From Myroides guanonis (GTDB taxonomy: Bacteria > Bacteroidota > Bacteroidia > Flavobacteriales > Flavobacteriaceae): 64,000 nt of DNA. Positions 16,175 through 25,680 of this stretch are shown here, piece after piece. Under the pieces are notes generated by a model. The model did no database searches, was not told the origin of the DNA, and worked only from the letters and a program-made list of their open reading frames with translations. Location of the stretch: assembly GCF_900114085.1 (NCBI RefSeq), contig NZ_FORU01000010.1, positions 1-64,000 on the forward strand, given 5' to 3'. Every line of letters begins with the position of its first letter. The stretch's first letter is position 1. The position numbers and the translations under genes are program-made.

Positions 16175-18184
16175 TTACAATTTATAGAATCCCTTTTCCG
16201 ATATATCGTGAAAAGGGATTCTTTTTTTATTACAACTCTCCTTGATATATCCTTTAATCCATTGCGGCATATTGCTCGCTAGAACCACCAACTTAGGATC
16301 TGTTTGTTCAAATAAACGATCATAATTCAGTTTAACAGCATTCGTTATTAATAGTACATCTTGTTTATCATTTATATACAATACTTCCGGTTTGCTTACA
16401 ACTAAATATCTACTATCATTATATTCAAAACCTATAGGCATTTTACTAAATGATATATTATCTATCCAATTCACTCTTTGATAATCTGTAATGATTTTAT
16501 GATACCTTTTCTCTTCAAAATGATCTGAGTAAACCACTGACTCATCTTTTTCCTTTACAAATACTAATATACCTTTCGAATCGCTTGACACAATCAAACC
16601 GCTTTCTCTTCTCAAATTATAATCAATAAAAAACACATTTAACTGAACTATAAAAATTGCAACCAACACAATCAATATCTTTTTGCTATTAAAACGTTTA
16701 AGACAAACTCCTAAACTAAACAAAAACAGCCCTAGACTAAACAATAATGTATAGTGAAAAACAACATTATCTGAAGTTCCAAATGGAAGACCATTTACCA
16801 CTTTAATACCATAAACCAACAATTGACTTAACCATTCAAACACATAAGCCACGAGCTTTGCTAGATCTAACCATACAAATGAAAAAAACAATATAATAAA
16901 ACCAGAAAACAACAATAGAGTCACTAATGGAATAGCAACTATATTTCCCAATAAAAAATACCATGGAAATTGGTGGAAATAAAATAACAATAGTGGAAAT
17001 ATTCCAACCTGTGCTGCAATGGATACTGCCACCAAATCTTTAAAATAACGAAAAGCCCACCACTTTGAATAAGTGTACTTTTTAAAAATAGGATAAAAGA
17101 ATAATATGGAAAAAACGGCGGCATAACTCAATTGAAACCCTATATCATAGATCCACTTAGGGTTTAAACATAAAGAGAATAACATCGCAAACCCAACGGT
17201 ATTCATAGAATATGGTTGACGCCTATATAAACGAGCTACAGACACTATTGTAAACATTAAAACCGCTCTAAAAACTGAAGCAGATAAACCAGACAATAAA
17301 GCAAAACCCCATAAACAGAGTAAAATCAACAACTCTCTAGGAATTCTAGGTATCCATTTAAAAAGAAATTGAAGCATCATAAACAATATCCCTACATGTA
17401 AACCTGAAATAGCAAGTACATGCATGACACCTGTATTTTTAAAATCTCGAATCAAATCTGAATCCAATGAGTTTCTTTCTCCAAATAACAAGGAGATTCC
17501 CAGTTGCGAAGCTTGATTCAAACTAAAAGCACTTTGAAACCGCTCCATCATATTTAGCCTACCACGAGCCACATCAAGCCCCCAGTTAGATTTTTCACCA
17601 ATCTTATAGGAATTATTCTCTGAGAGCCTCAACTGCCCGTAAACCTCTTGATTATGCAAATATTTAGAATAATCAAAACCCCCTAAGAAACGCAATGGAG
17701 TCAACTTACTAACTCTAGTGTAACAAAACCATTGTTCTCCAATTTTAGGTGTTCTACTATCTAATGGTAAAGACACTAGTAGCTTTCCTTTTACTTCCTT
17801 ATTATCTATTCCTTCCAAAGACGCATAGAATCGCTGATTATAAGAATTGCTTTTTAGCTCTTCTCCGAATACAATAGATATGGAATGATTTTCATTATCC
17901 ATAAAAGGTTCAATATGATTTAACTGATATGAATTAGCATCATGTATGTGATAGGTAACCAATCCCAATGAAAAGAATGTAAAACAAGTCATTGCATAAA
18001 ATAGCAAAGACAACCAGGAATATTTAAAGTATTGAAATGGTTTCAAAAAAGAAATAAGAATCAAGCCAACAATTGCTATTATTAATAACAATACAGCCCG
18101 ACCAAAACCAATAAATTCATTGGAAACCAACCCTATGATAAAGGTTGTAAGTATCCCTAAAAAAGAAAATTTCAATACCCTCAT
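16175..18184 (-). CDS. ComEC/Rec2-family DNA-uptake membrane protein
   Basis: 669 residues: N-terminal membrane helices and a DUF4131-type soluble domain (about 90-190), then the Competence domain with the signature GVMHVLAISGLHVGIL (about 255-270) and a run of further helices to about 515. The last 150 residues lack the HxHxDH metallo-beta-lactamase motif found in Bacillus-type ComEC, which is usual for the shorter Bacteroidota form. The family forms the inner-membrane channel for single-stranded DNA in natural transformation. No other competence genes are near. It lies downstream of the NlpC/P60 gene on the same strand, 49 bp apart. Confidence 0.88.
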   Translation of the reverse strand: MRVLKFSFLGILTTFIIGLVSNEFIGFGRAVLLLIIAIVGLILISFLKPFQYFKYSWLSLLFYAMTCFTFFSLGLVTYHIHDANSYQLNHIEPFMDNENHSISIVFGEELKSNSYNQRFYASLEGIDNKEVKGKLLVSLPLDSRTPKIGEQWFCYTRVSKLTPLRFLGGFDYSKYLHNQEVYGQLRLSENNSYKIGEKSNWGLDVARGRLNMMERFQSAFSLNQASQLGISLLFGERNSLDSDLIRDFKNTGVMHVLAISGLHVGILFMMLQFLFKWIPRIPRELLILLCLWGFALLSGLSASVFRAVLMFTIVSVARLYRRQPYSMNTVGFAMLFSLCLNPKWIYDIGFQLSYAAVFSILFFYPIFKKYTYSKWWAFRYFKDLVAVSIAAQVGIFPLLLFYFHQFPWYFLLGNIVAIPLVTLLLFSGFIILFFSFVWLDLAKLVAYVFEWLSQLLVYGIKVVNGLPFGTSDNVVFHYTLLFSLGLFLFSLGVCLKRFNSKKILIVLVAIFIVQLNVFFIDYNLRRESGLIVSSDSKGILVFVKEKDESVVYSDHFEEKRYHKIITDYQRVNWIDNISFSKMPIGFEYNDSRYLVVSKPEVLYINDKQDVLLITNAVKLNYDRLFEQTDPKLVVLASNMPQWIKGYIKESCNKKRIPFHDISEKGFYKL
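16186..16222 (+). terminator. terminator inside the 3' end of comEC
   Basis: A 13-bp stem (16186-16198 with 16210-16222; AGAATCCCTTTTC / GAAAAGGGATTCT) followed by a T run on the plus strand. It lies within the last codons of comEC, so the hairpin that ends the plus-strand thioredoxin message is also coding sequence on the other strand. Confidence 0.75.
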
Positions 18185-18233
18185 TATATAAAGATATTGA
18201 AATTTTAAATATGTTTTTCAGTAAGTAACTGTC

Positions 18234-18866
18234 TTACAACATCGTTTTGTCGTAAACTCTGTTAATCTGAGCAAATGTTTTATGATAATAAGCTTCTTTA
18301 GTAGAAGAGATAATAACCCCCTTTGATGTAGAAGAATGAATAAATTTAATTTCATCATCTAATACTTCTGTAACAATTCCTACATGACTAATTCTAGATC
18401 CTCTTGTTTTAAAGAAAATCAAATCACCTTTTTGAGCTTCATTCTTAGTAACCTTATCTCCTATTGTTGCCATATCTCGAGAACTTCTTGGCAAGGAAAT
18501 ATTAAAAGTATTAAATGCTGTAGTAACTAACCCCGAACAATCCATCCCATTTTTGGTTGTTCCTCCAAATCGATAACGCACTCCTATATTATCATTTGCA
18601 ACATTAAGAAGTTGCTCTGTCAAATAGTTGATTTCATCTAACTCTTCATTTGCATCTATCTCTTCTAATAGAGCTCCTAATTCTTCGACACTAACCTTCT
18701 CTTTATCTACATAAGCGTATTCAGCGTTTTGAGCTTCAGCTTTCTTAGCGGGCTTCTTTTTCTTTGGTCCATTTTCAAGTTGCATATTACTAGCATTTTC
18801 ATTTGACCATATCTGTTCAGTGGCTAAAAAACTTAACAATACTAAAGCTAAAACGTATTTTTTCAT
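18234..18866 (-). CDS. NlpC/P60 (C40) cell-wall peptidase
   Basis: 210 residues from the ATG at 18866. A signal peptide (1-21, KKYVLALVLLSFLATEQIWS) is followed by a Lys/Ala-rich acidic linker and a C-terminal NlpC/P60 domain: YRFGGTTKNGMDCSGLV holds the catalytic Cys, and ISHVGIVTE the His. These enzymes cut peptide bonds in peptidoglycan stems. An in-frame TTG at 18878 would add four residues ahead of the signal peptide and is rejected. A good promoter lies just upstream, overlapping the end of lpxB. Confidence 0.9.
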   Translation of the reverse strand: MKKYVLALVLLSFLATEQIWSNENASNMQLENGPKKKKPAKKAEAQNAEYAYVDKEKVSVEELGALLEEIDANEELDEINYLTEQLLNVANDNIGVRYRFGGTTKNGMDCSGLVTTAFNTFNISLPRSSRDMATIGDKVTKNEAQKGDLIFFKTRGSRISHVGIVTEVLDDEIKFIHSSTSKGVIISSTKEAYYHKTFAQINRVYDKTML

Positions 18867-18890
18867 AGGATTCTGCAATGGGTTATCTTA

Positions 18891-18919
18891 CAAATATAAA
18901 TTTATTTTTTAAATGTCAA
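18891..18919 (-). promoter_or_regulatory. promoter of the NlpC/P60 gene
   Basis: On the minus strand, TTG (18917-18919), an 18-bp spacer, and TATATTTG (18891-18898). This fits the Bacteroidota TTG/TAnnTTTG consensus. It overlaps the last codons of lpxB (stop at 18902), so the C40-comEC pair can be expressed apart from surE-lpxB. Confidence 0.65.
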
Positions 18920-20029
18920 AGCTAAATTTTCAATTATTGCCTTAGCAGTCTGCATACTAGCACCTTTTCCACCTAATTTTTCAATTAATAAATCGTAATT
19001 ATTCAACATTTTCAAACGGGTCTCTCCGCTAATTATTTTTAAAAACTCTTCTTCTATTCTTTTGGTATTGCAGTCATCTTGAATTAACTCCACTACAATA
19101 TCATCGTCCATAATTAAATTCACTAGCGAGATATAGCGCAACTTAATAATTCGTTTAGCAATAGCATAAGAAATAGGACTGCCCTTATACAAAACTACTT
19201 GAGGCACTCTAAATAGCGCAGTTTCTAACGTAGCTGTTCCAGAAGTTACCAAAGCTGCATGAGCTACATTAAGCAAAGCATATGTTTCTTTAAACACTAA
19301 AGAGCAATTGGTGCTTTTAATAAACTTCTCATAGAATTCACGTTCTTGTCCTGGTGCACCTGCAATCACAAATTGATAATCTGTGTATTTACTTGTCACA
19401 CTTAACATTTCGGTCAACAATTTGCTAATTTCTTGTTTACGACTACCTGGTAAAAGAGCTATAATAGGTCTTTCATCCAATCCGTGTTTCATTCTAAAAT
19501 CTTCAATCTCTTTAGAACGAAAATCCTCAATCTCATCAATCAACGGATGTCCTACAAACTGAACAGCATAACTGTGCTTAACTTCATAAAACTCTTTTTC
19601 GAAAGGCAATATCACATACATATAATCAACATCTCTCTTGATTGCCTTAATCCTACTTTCTTTCCAAGCCCATATTTGTGGTGAAATATAATAATGAGTA
19701 GGTATTTGCCTTTCCTTTGCCCATTTAGCAATACGCATATTAAAGCCTGGGTAATCAATAAAGATAATAGCGTCAGGATTGAATTTTTCGATATCCTTTT
19801 TACAAAAAGAGATATTCCTTAATATGGTCTTTAAGTTTTGCAAAACTTCTATAAAGCCCATAAAAGCCAAATCTTTATAATGCTTTACCAAAGTCCCCCC
19901 TACAGCCTGCATAAGATCACCACCCCAAAAACGTATTTCCGCCTTAGGATCATTCTCATACAATGCCTTCATTAAATTAGAACCATGTAGGTCTCCTGAT
20001 GCTTCTCCAGCTATAATATAATACTTCAT
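18902..20029 (-). CDS. lpxB: lipid-A-disaccharide synthase
   Basis: 375 residues, family GT19. It joins UDP-2,3-diacylglucosamine and lipid X to form the lipid A disaccharide at the cytoplasmic face of the inner membrane. The N-terminus IIAGEASGDLHGSNLMKAL and the motifs YYISPQIWAWKESRIKAI, LPGSRKQEI and VTSGTATLETAL are characteristic. It starts directly after the stop of the small membrane gene (TAG-ATG), so surE, that gene and lpxB are one operon. Length is normal for the family. Confidence 0.95.
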   Translation of the reverse strand: MKYYIIAGEASGDLHGSNLMKALYENDPKAEIRFWGGDLMQAVGGTLVKHYKDLAFMGFIEVLQNLKTILRNISFCKKDIEKFNPDAIIFIDYPGFNMRIAKWAKERQIPTHYYISPQIWAWKESRIKAIKRDVDYMYVILPFEKEFYEVKHSYAVQFVGHPLIDEIEDFRSKEIEDFRMKHGLDERPIIALLPGSRKQEISKLLTEMLSVTSKYTDYQFVIAGAPGQEREFYEKFIKSTNCSLVFKETYALLNVAHAALVTSGTATLETALFRVPQVVLYKGSPISYAIAKRIIKLRYISLVNLIMDDDIVVELIQDDCNTKRIEEEFLKIISGETRLKMLNNYDLLIEKLGGKGASMQTAKAIIENLALTFKK

Positions 20030-20311
20030 CTATAAGAACAAGGTTATTATCGTCAATACAATAATTGCTAAAACGCTCCCTCTAGCTTTTAAATCTTGTC
20101 GTTTTTTAATCAGTACTGTAAATACCGCTAAATTCAACAAACTCCCTATCGCAATAATCCTGCCTAAATTTTTACTTTTAAGAATAATTTCAAAATTTGA
20201 GAATAAATTATAATGTGTAAACAGTTCTAAATAAATTATACTGCCCAATATTGTAGCAATAACTCCAATTAAAAATCCAATAAGCATTTGGACAAACATA
20301 TTTTTTTTCAT
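20030..20311 (-). CDS. small two- or three-helix inner-membrane protein
   Basis: 93 residues from the ATG at 20311. Three hydrophobic segments (about 6-27, 46-62 and 75-93) are separated by short polar parts with KKRQDLKARG before the last helix. I do not recognise a named family. It is wedged between surE and lpxB, its ATG overlapping the surE stop by one base (TAATG) and its stop touching the lpxB ATG, so it is translated with them. An ATG at 20323 would give 97 residues and a 13-bp overlap; the shorter form is preferred for the usual coupling geometry. A lipid or envelope role is only suggested by its neighbours. Confidence 0.65.
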   Translation of the reverse strand: MKKNMFVQMLIGFLIGVIATILGSIIYLELFTHYNLFSNFEIILKSKNLGRIIAIGSLLNLAVFTVLIKKRQDLKARGSVLAIIVLTIITLFL

Positions 20312-21081
20312 TAAATCTCCCATGAATTAAGTTCTGGTATAGCATGATAAGCGGTCAAATCGAATTGCACTGGAACTATAGAAATAAATCCGTGTTCTAA
20401 GGCCCATTCATCTGTATCTTCTCCTTTGTCTTGATTAACAAATTCTCCTGTTAGCCAATAATATTCTTTACCATGAGGATTGACTCTCTTATCAAAATTT
20501 TCAACCCATGTAGCTTTAGCTTGTCTACACACGCGAATTCCCTTTATATCCTCTGTCTTGAGTTTTGGAAAGTTCACATTTAACACAACCCCTCTTGAAA
20601 TAGTGTTTTTTAAAGCTTCTTGAGTGATTTTTTTTATAAATGGTTTTACCTGTTCAAAATCGGCACCCCAATCAAAATCCATCAAAGAGAATCCAATAGC
20701 AGGAATTCCACTCATACCAGCTTCCATTGCAGCACTCATTGTACCAGAATATATTACATTTATGGATGAATTTGCACCGTGATTTACACCAGAAACACAC
20801 AAATCTGGTTTTCTATCCAATACTTGCGAAAGTGCAATCTTTACACAATCTACAGGTGTTCCTGAACAACTATATTCCTTATTTATATCAGAATCAATAT
20901 TCACCTTTTGCAGTGTCAGAGTGCTATTAATTGTTACCGCATGCCCCATAGCCGACTGAGGGCTATCAGGAGCTACAACAACCACTTCTCCTAACTCTTT
21001 CATTACATCTATCAAAGCACGGATTCCCGGAGCTACTATACCGTCATCATTGGTAACTAATATCAATGGTTTTTGTTTCAT
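20311..21081 (-). CDS. surE: 5'-nucleotidase SurE
   Basis: 256 residues. A metal-dependent nucleoside monophosphate phosphatase of stationary-phase survival. The metal-binding motif ILVTNDDGI (7-15) is at the N-terminus, followed by VVAPDSPQSAMGHAVT, SGTPVDCVK and SGVNHGANSSINVIYSGTMSAAMEA, all diagnostic. It should be cytoplasmic. It is the first gene of the surE-(small membrane protein)-lpxB operon, with a divergent 183-bp region ahead of the tail-specific protease. Confidence 0.95.
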   Translation of the reverse strand: MKQKPLILVTNDDGIVAPGIRALIDVMKELGEVVVVAPDSPQSAMGHAVTINSTLTLQKVNIDSDINKEYSCSGTPVDCVKIALSQVLDRKPDLCVSGVNHGANSSINVIYSGTMSAAMEAGMSGIPAIGFSLMDFDWGADFEQVKPFIKKITQEALKNTISRGVVLNVNFPKLKTEDIKGIRVCRQAKATWVENFDKRVNPHGKEYYWLTGEFVNQDKGEDTDEWALEHGFISIVPVQFDLTAYHAIPELNSWEI

Positions 21082-21264
21082 TTCGTTTTTTTATTTACAT
21101 TCGCTAAAGTAATAAATATATCGTAAATCCTAGTTCAACCCAATGACTGTTTACTTTTCAAAAACAACAGCCCATTTATTAAATTCTGCGTTTTTTAACA
21201 AAGAATTATCGGGAAAGACAATTTTTCGACATCAATTTTGGTTACTTTAGATTAAAATATTTTA

Positions 21265-23496
21265 ATGAATACTATTTGGGCATTTATGAAAAAGAACTAT
21301 AAAGTTATATTTCTCGTACTGGGTATAGCTGCCCTACTTTGGGGCTTTATACCTAAAAAAGATAAAGATAATCCAGAAAAAGACCAACTCCTTTTAGAAT
21401 TGATAACCTATCTATTGGAAAAAGGGCATTATGACCCAGTTAAGATAGACGATAATTTCTCTAAAGAAGTATATAAAGAATACATCAAAGCACTAGATCC
21501 TACGAAGCGCTTTTTCATTCAAGCGGATATAGATGAGTTTGCTAAATATGAATACTTAATTGATGATATGATTCAGTTAAAGGACTTTTCATTTTTTGAC
21601 CTTACTGAAGAGCGAATTGTTCAACGCATGCACAACGCAAAAGACATCTATAAAGAGATTCTAGCTACACCATTTGACTATAATGTAGATGAAGTTTTTG
21701 ATGCGGATTATGACAAACAAGCTTTTGCTGCTAATGAAGACGCTTTAAAGCTGCGTTGGAAAAAGCAATTAAAGCTAAATGTTTTATCTACTATTCACGA
21801 TAAGATGAAAATTCAAGAAGCTGGGAACTCAAAAGAGGAAGACTTGAGTGATGAAGAACTCAGTGAAATTACAGGAGAAATAGATGTTGAAACAACTACA
21901 AAAAAGACTCCAGCTGAAAAAGTTGAGATAAAAAGCTTTGAAGAATTAGAAATAGAATCAAGAGAAAGCACCTTAAAATCATTAAATGAATATTTTGAAT
22001 TTGTCGATGATTTAGAAAGAAAAGACTGGTTCTCAGTATACATCAACACCATTGTTGAACGCTTTGACCCTCATACATTCTATTTCGCTCCGGAAGACAA
22101 AGAAAAGTTCGACGAAAGTATGAGCGGTAGTGTTGAAGGAATTGGGGCTCAATTGAGAAAAAAGAATGACATCACAGAAATTACAGAACTTATCCCAGGA
22201 GGTCCTGCATGGAGAGGAAAAGAATTAGAACAAGGTGATTTAATTCTTAAAGTAGCTCAAGGAGACGAAGAACCTGTAGATGTTGTTGGAATGCGACTTG
22301 AAAATGTTGTAAAACAAATAAAAGGTAAAAAAGGAACAGTTGTTAACCTGACTGTTAAGAAGATAGACGGCACTATAAAAGTAATCTCTATTACTAGAGA
22401 AGTAGTAGAATTAGAAGATACTTATGCCAAATCTAGCATTGTAATTGATGGAGACAAAAAATACGGTTTCATTCAACTGCCTAAATTCTATATAGACTTT
22501 AAGGACAAAAAAACACGTAATGCCTATACAGACGTAGCAAAAGAAATTGAACATCTTAAAGCACAGAATATAGATGGGATTGTCATGGACTTAAGAAACA
22601 ACGGAGGAGGATCTCTACAAACCGTTGTTGATATGGCAGGTTTATTTATTCCACAGGGTCCAGTTGTACAAGTTAAATCGTCTCAAGGCAAGAAAGATGT
22701 TCTTTACGACAAAGACACAAAAGTTCAATGGGATGGTCCATTAGTAGTTTTAGTAAACAACTTCTCAGCATCTGCTTCAGAAATTTTCGCTGCTGCTATT
22801 CAAGACTATAACCGTGGAATCGTTATTGGAAGTAAACATACCTACGGAAAGGGTACCGTTCAAAATGTTGTAGACTTAAATGAACTATTGAAAAACCAAC
22901 CTTATGGTGATTTAGGAGCATTAAAAGTAACACTTCAAAAGTTCTATAGAATTAATGGGGGCTCTACACAAAAAGAAGGAGTTTTAAGCGATATCATACT
23001 TCCAGATCGTTATTCATATATTGATATGGGTGAGCGAGACATTGAAAATGCGATGCCATGGGATAAAATTGACAAAGCAAATTATATACCATTCAAAAAT
23101 AATTTCCAAAAAGCAATTGCACAAAGTAAAGTTCGTATTGCAAACAATGCACAATTTAAATTAATTGACGAAAATGCTCAATGGATAAACCAACGCAAAG
23201 ATGAAAAATCTTTTGATTTAAACTTTGATAAATACGAAGCTAAACAAAAGGAAATTGAAGAAATGGCTAAAAAGTTTAAGCCAATTTCAAAATATAACAA
23301 TCATCTATCATTCAAGTCACTACCGTATGAAAATGAACGTATCAAGGCAGACTCAATTCTAGAAAAGAAAAGAGACAGCTGGCACAATTCGTTAGAACGC
23401 GATGTATACATTGAAGAAGCTGTCAATATTCTAAAAGACCTTTCTCAAACCTCTTTATCTATTAAGAACAAACAAAAGGATTTCGAGAAACTATAA
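21265..23496 (+). CDS. tail-specific (carboxy-terminal processing) protease
   Basis: 743 residues, family S41, Tsp/Prc type. An N-terminal membrane anchor (about 12-28) is followed by the DUF-type helical domain, a PDZ domain (about 275-370) and the S41 core. The Ser/Lys dyad lies in NFSASASEIFAAAIQDY (Ser near 501-505) and HTYGKGTVQ (Lys529). The C-terminal DUF3340-like tail is present. It trims or destroys periplasmic proteins from their C-termini. An internal ATG seven codons in (21286) is also possible. An ABC permease gene begins 3 bp after its stop. Confidence 0.93.
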   Translation: MNTIWAFMKKNYKVIFLVLGIAALLWGFIPKKDKDNPEKDQLLLELITYLLEKGHYDPVKIDDNFSKEVYKEYIKALDPTKRFFIQADIDEFAKYEYLIDDMIQLKDFSFFDLTEERIVQRMHNAKDIYKEILATPFDYNVDEVFDADYDKQAFAANEDALKLRWKKQLKLNVLSTIHDKMKIQEAGNSKEEDLSDEELSEITGEIDVETTTKKTPAEKVEIKSFEELEIESRESTLKSLNEYFEFVDDLERKDWFSVYINTIVERFDPHTFYFAPEDKEKFDESMSGSVEGIGAQLRKKNDITEITELIPGGPAWRGKELEQGDLILKVAQGDEEPVDVVGMRLENVVKQIKGKKGTVVNLTVKKIDGTIKVISITREVVELEDTYAKSSIVIDGDKKYGFIQLPKFYIDFKDKKTRNAYTDVAKEIEHLKAQNIDGIVMDLRNNGGGSLQTVVDMAGLFIPQGPVVQVKSSQGKKDVLYDKDTKVQWDGPLVVLVNNFSASASEIFAAAIQDYNRGIVIGSKHTYGKGTVQNVVDLNELLKNQPYGDLGALKVTLQKFYRINGGSTQKEGVLSDIILPDRYSYIDMGERDIENAMPWDKIDKANYIPFKNNFQKAIAQSKVRIANNAQFKLIDENAQWINQRKDEKSFDLNFDKYEAKQKEIEEMAKKFKPISKYNNHLSFKSLPYENERIKADSILEKKRDSWHNSLERDVYIEEAVNILKDLSQTSLSIKNKQKDFEKL

Positions 23497-23499
23497 TTC

Positions 23500-24585
23500 A
23501 TGCACACTAAAAATAAATCTAACACATCTATTGCGCTCCAAAAATTTAAAAAGAATTTTTGGGGCGTTTTGTGTTTTTGGTTTATCATAGCACTTTCCTT
23601 TCTATCTATTTTTGCCTATTTCATCATTCCTGACGATTCACAGCATGCAAATTCTGGAGACATTAGTTTAAGATCTCAGTCTCCTGGTTTTAAAATTAAT
23701 GTTTTAAACCAGCACCCCCAACCTATTAAAACATGGAATGAATATTGGAATGGTAGAACCAATCCATCTTCAAGCATACCCCTTTCAGAATATCATATTG
23801 AAAAAGACACACTTTTTTATAAAGCATATTCAAACAATCCGGCACTTGAAGAAGAGCACAATCTATTCATTGGAGAATATTCACAAGAACAATTAGGTAA
23901 TCTAATCAAAGAAAAAACATATTATTTAGGCACAGACAACCAAGGAAGAGATTTTTTAAGTCGGCTTATCTTAGGCTCAAGGGTCTCCTTAGCCATTGGT
24001 TTTATAGCTGTTTTTATATCATTAATAATCGGAATTACACTAGGTTCTGTAGCAGGTTATTTTGGAGGATGGATAGATAGTTTCATTCTTTGGCTCATTA
24101 ACATTGTATGGTCTATACCCACTCTTTTATTAGTTATAGCTATAACATTAGCCATAGGAAAAGGATTTTGGCAAGTATTTATTGCTGTAGGCCTCACTAT
24201 GTGGGTAGAAGTCGCAAGAGTAGTCAGAGGTCAAGTAATAAGTATAAAAGAACAACAGTATATAACTGCCGCCAAAGCGTTAGGATATTCGAATTTAAGA
24301 ATCATACGAAAACATATTTTACCGAATTGTATGGCTCCTATAATAGTTATCTCTGCTGCAAACTTTGCTTCTGCAATACTCGTTGAAAGCGGATTGAGTT
24401 TCTTAGGTCTGGGAGCTCAGGTTCCAGTTCCTAGTTGGGGTGCTATGATTAAAGAGAACTATAATTACATAATACTAGGAAAACCATATTTAGCCCTTAT
24501 TCCCGGTATTGCAATGTTCTTATTAGTAATGAGTTTCATGCTTATTGGAAATAGCCTTAGAGATGCTTTAGACACCAAAAACTAA
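23500..24585 (+). CDS. OppC-like ABC transporter permease
   Basis: 361 residues, six membrane helices in the binding-protein-dependent permease fold. LGTDNQGRDFLSRLILGSRVSL and the EAA loop EQQYITAAKALGYSN mark the dipeptide/oligopeptide (DppC/OppC) type. A long extracytoplasmic insertion (about 60-145) separates helix 1 from the core and is larger than usual. Its partners (OppB, ATPases, binding protein) are not in the window, so it works with genes elsewhere. It begins 3 bp after the protease stop and is probably co-transcribed. Confidence 0.85.
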   Translation: MHTKNKSNTSIALQKFKKNFWGVLCFWFIIALSFLSIFAYFIIPDDSQHANSGDISLRSQSPGFKINVLNQHPQPIKTWNEYWNGRTNPSSSIPLSEYHIEKDTLFYKAYSNNPALEEEHNLFIGEYSQEQLGNLIKEKTYYLGTDNQGRDFLSRLILGSRVSLAIGFIAVFISLIIGITLGSVAGYFGGWIDSFILWLINIVWSIPTLLLVIAITLAIGKGFWQVFIAVGLTMWVEVARVVRGQVISIKEQQYITAAKALGYSNLRIIRKHILPNCMAPIIVISAANFASAILVESGLSFLGLGAQVPVPSWGAMIKENYNYIILGKPYLALIPGIAMFLLVMSFMLIGNSLRDALDTKN

Positions 24586-25443
24586 CTATCTCACCAATAG
24601 TTTTCGAATTTCTGACCGATTACCATTAAACACATTCACATCTACCTTACCATCTATCCCATTTATCACACCTTTCTCAGTAAATTGCCAGAAATGCCAT
24701 TCCGGTTTAATTTCCTCTACAAAGAAATTGTAGTTCGCAATCCATACAACATGGTCTGGAAACCATTTCTGTAGATTCTTAGAGTAATAATGCTCTCCCG
24801 AATAAAGTATAGGTTTAATCTTATATTCTTTCTCAACAATATCCATCCATTTTTTCAACCCTACCACCAAACTATCCATAGACTGTCTTTTAGGTAATTC
24901 TTCAATATCCAAAACAGGAGGCAAATCCCCTTCACTTAAACGAACATTTTTTATAAAGTTATGCGCTTGCTCAACTGAGTTTTCATCAGGTCTATAATAA
25001 TGATACGCACCTCTGATAAAATGATTTGCACGAGCACCTCTCCAATTCAATTCAAATGCTTTGTCTTTTCCATCTGTTCCCATAGTAGAACGAATAAAAA
25101 CAAATTCCAACAAACTATGTTGAGCAATGGAATCAATTTCTTCCCAAGAAATAATTCCTTGATATTGAGACACATCAAAACCTATCATTTTTTCTGAATG
25201 CCTACTTAACACTTCAACATTTCTGATGTCATATACCGTTTTCTCAGCTTTCAGATCCTTATCAGAATTAAATAAATAATTTATACCATCCTTAAAAGAA
25301 ATACCAAACCAAATACCAAACCCCACAAAAATAATCGCAACACTAATCCATTTGACACGACTCCATATCAAAACTCCCTTAGGCTGCTTTTTTTTTCTTT
25401 TGCGTACTGGTTGCTTTCTTATATTTTTAGTCGAGGAAGTCAT
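24586..25443 (-). CDS. GH25 lysozyme-like muramidase, membrane-anchored
   Basis: 285 residues from the ATG at 25443. A Lys/Arg-rich N-terminus (RKQPVRKRKKKQPKG) precedes one membrane helix (about 36-54), giving a type II anchored protein. The GH25 domain follows: MIGFDVSQYQGIISWEEI, VFIRSTMGTDGKD, ANHFIRGAYHYYRPDE and PPVLDIEELP, with the catalytic Asp/Glu set of the family visible. It cleaves peptidoglycan glycan strands. A TTG at 25491 would extend it by 16 hydrophobic residues and is rejected. It converges on the OppC-like permease with no gap. Confidence 0.88.
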   Translation of the reverse strand: MTSSTKNIRKQPVRKRKKKQPKGVLIWSRVKWISVAIIFVGFGIWFGISFKDGINYLFNSDKDLKAEKTVYDIRNVEVLSRHSEKMIGFDVSQYQGIISWEEIDSIAQHSLLEFVFIRSTMGTDGKDKAFELNWRGARANHFIRGAYHYYRPDENSVEQAHNFIKNVRLSEGDLPPVLDIEELPKRQSMDSLVVGLKKWMDIVEKEYKIKPILYSGEHYYSKNLQKWFPDHVVWIANYNFFVEEIKPEWHFWQFTEKGVINGIDGKVDVNVFNGNRSEIRKLLVR

Positions 25444-25680
25444 AACAAAAATTTGAGCGCTAAAATACAATATATAGTATAAAAGAATCAATACTTATAC
25501 TCCATTTTATACATTCAAGAAATCAAAAAAGTGCTTACAACAACTCGAGAATATCCAACAAAACATCATTATTATTTTGTATACAAAATACCTTTACATG
25601 TAAAATTAAAACTTCTAAATAATATTAAATTTTGTAATATATTTGTGATTAAATTATTATAACACTAACAAAATTTAATT

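Noticed and set aside
18867-18878. TTG start for the NlpC/P60 gene
   Set aside because: It lies in the leader behind a clear promoter, and ATG 18866 starts the signal peptide.
25444-25491. TTG start giving a hydrophobic 16-residue extension of the GH25 protein
   Set aside because: ATG 25443 precedes the basic segment and single anchor helix; the extension adds an unneeded second hydrophobic stretch.
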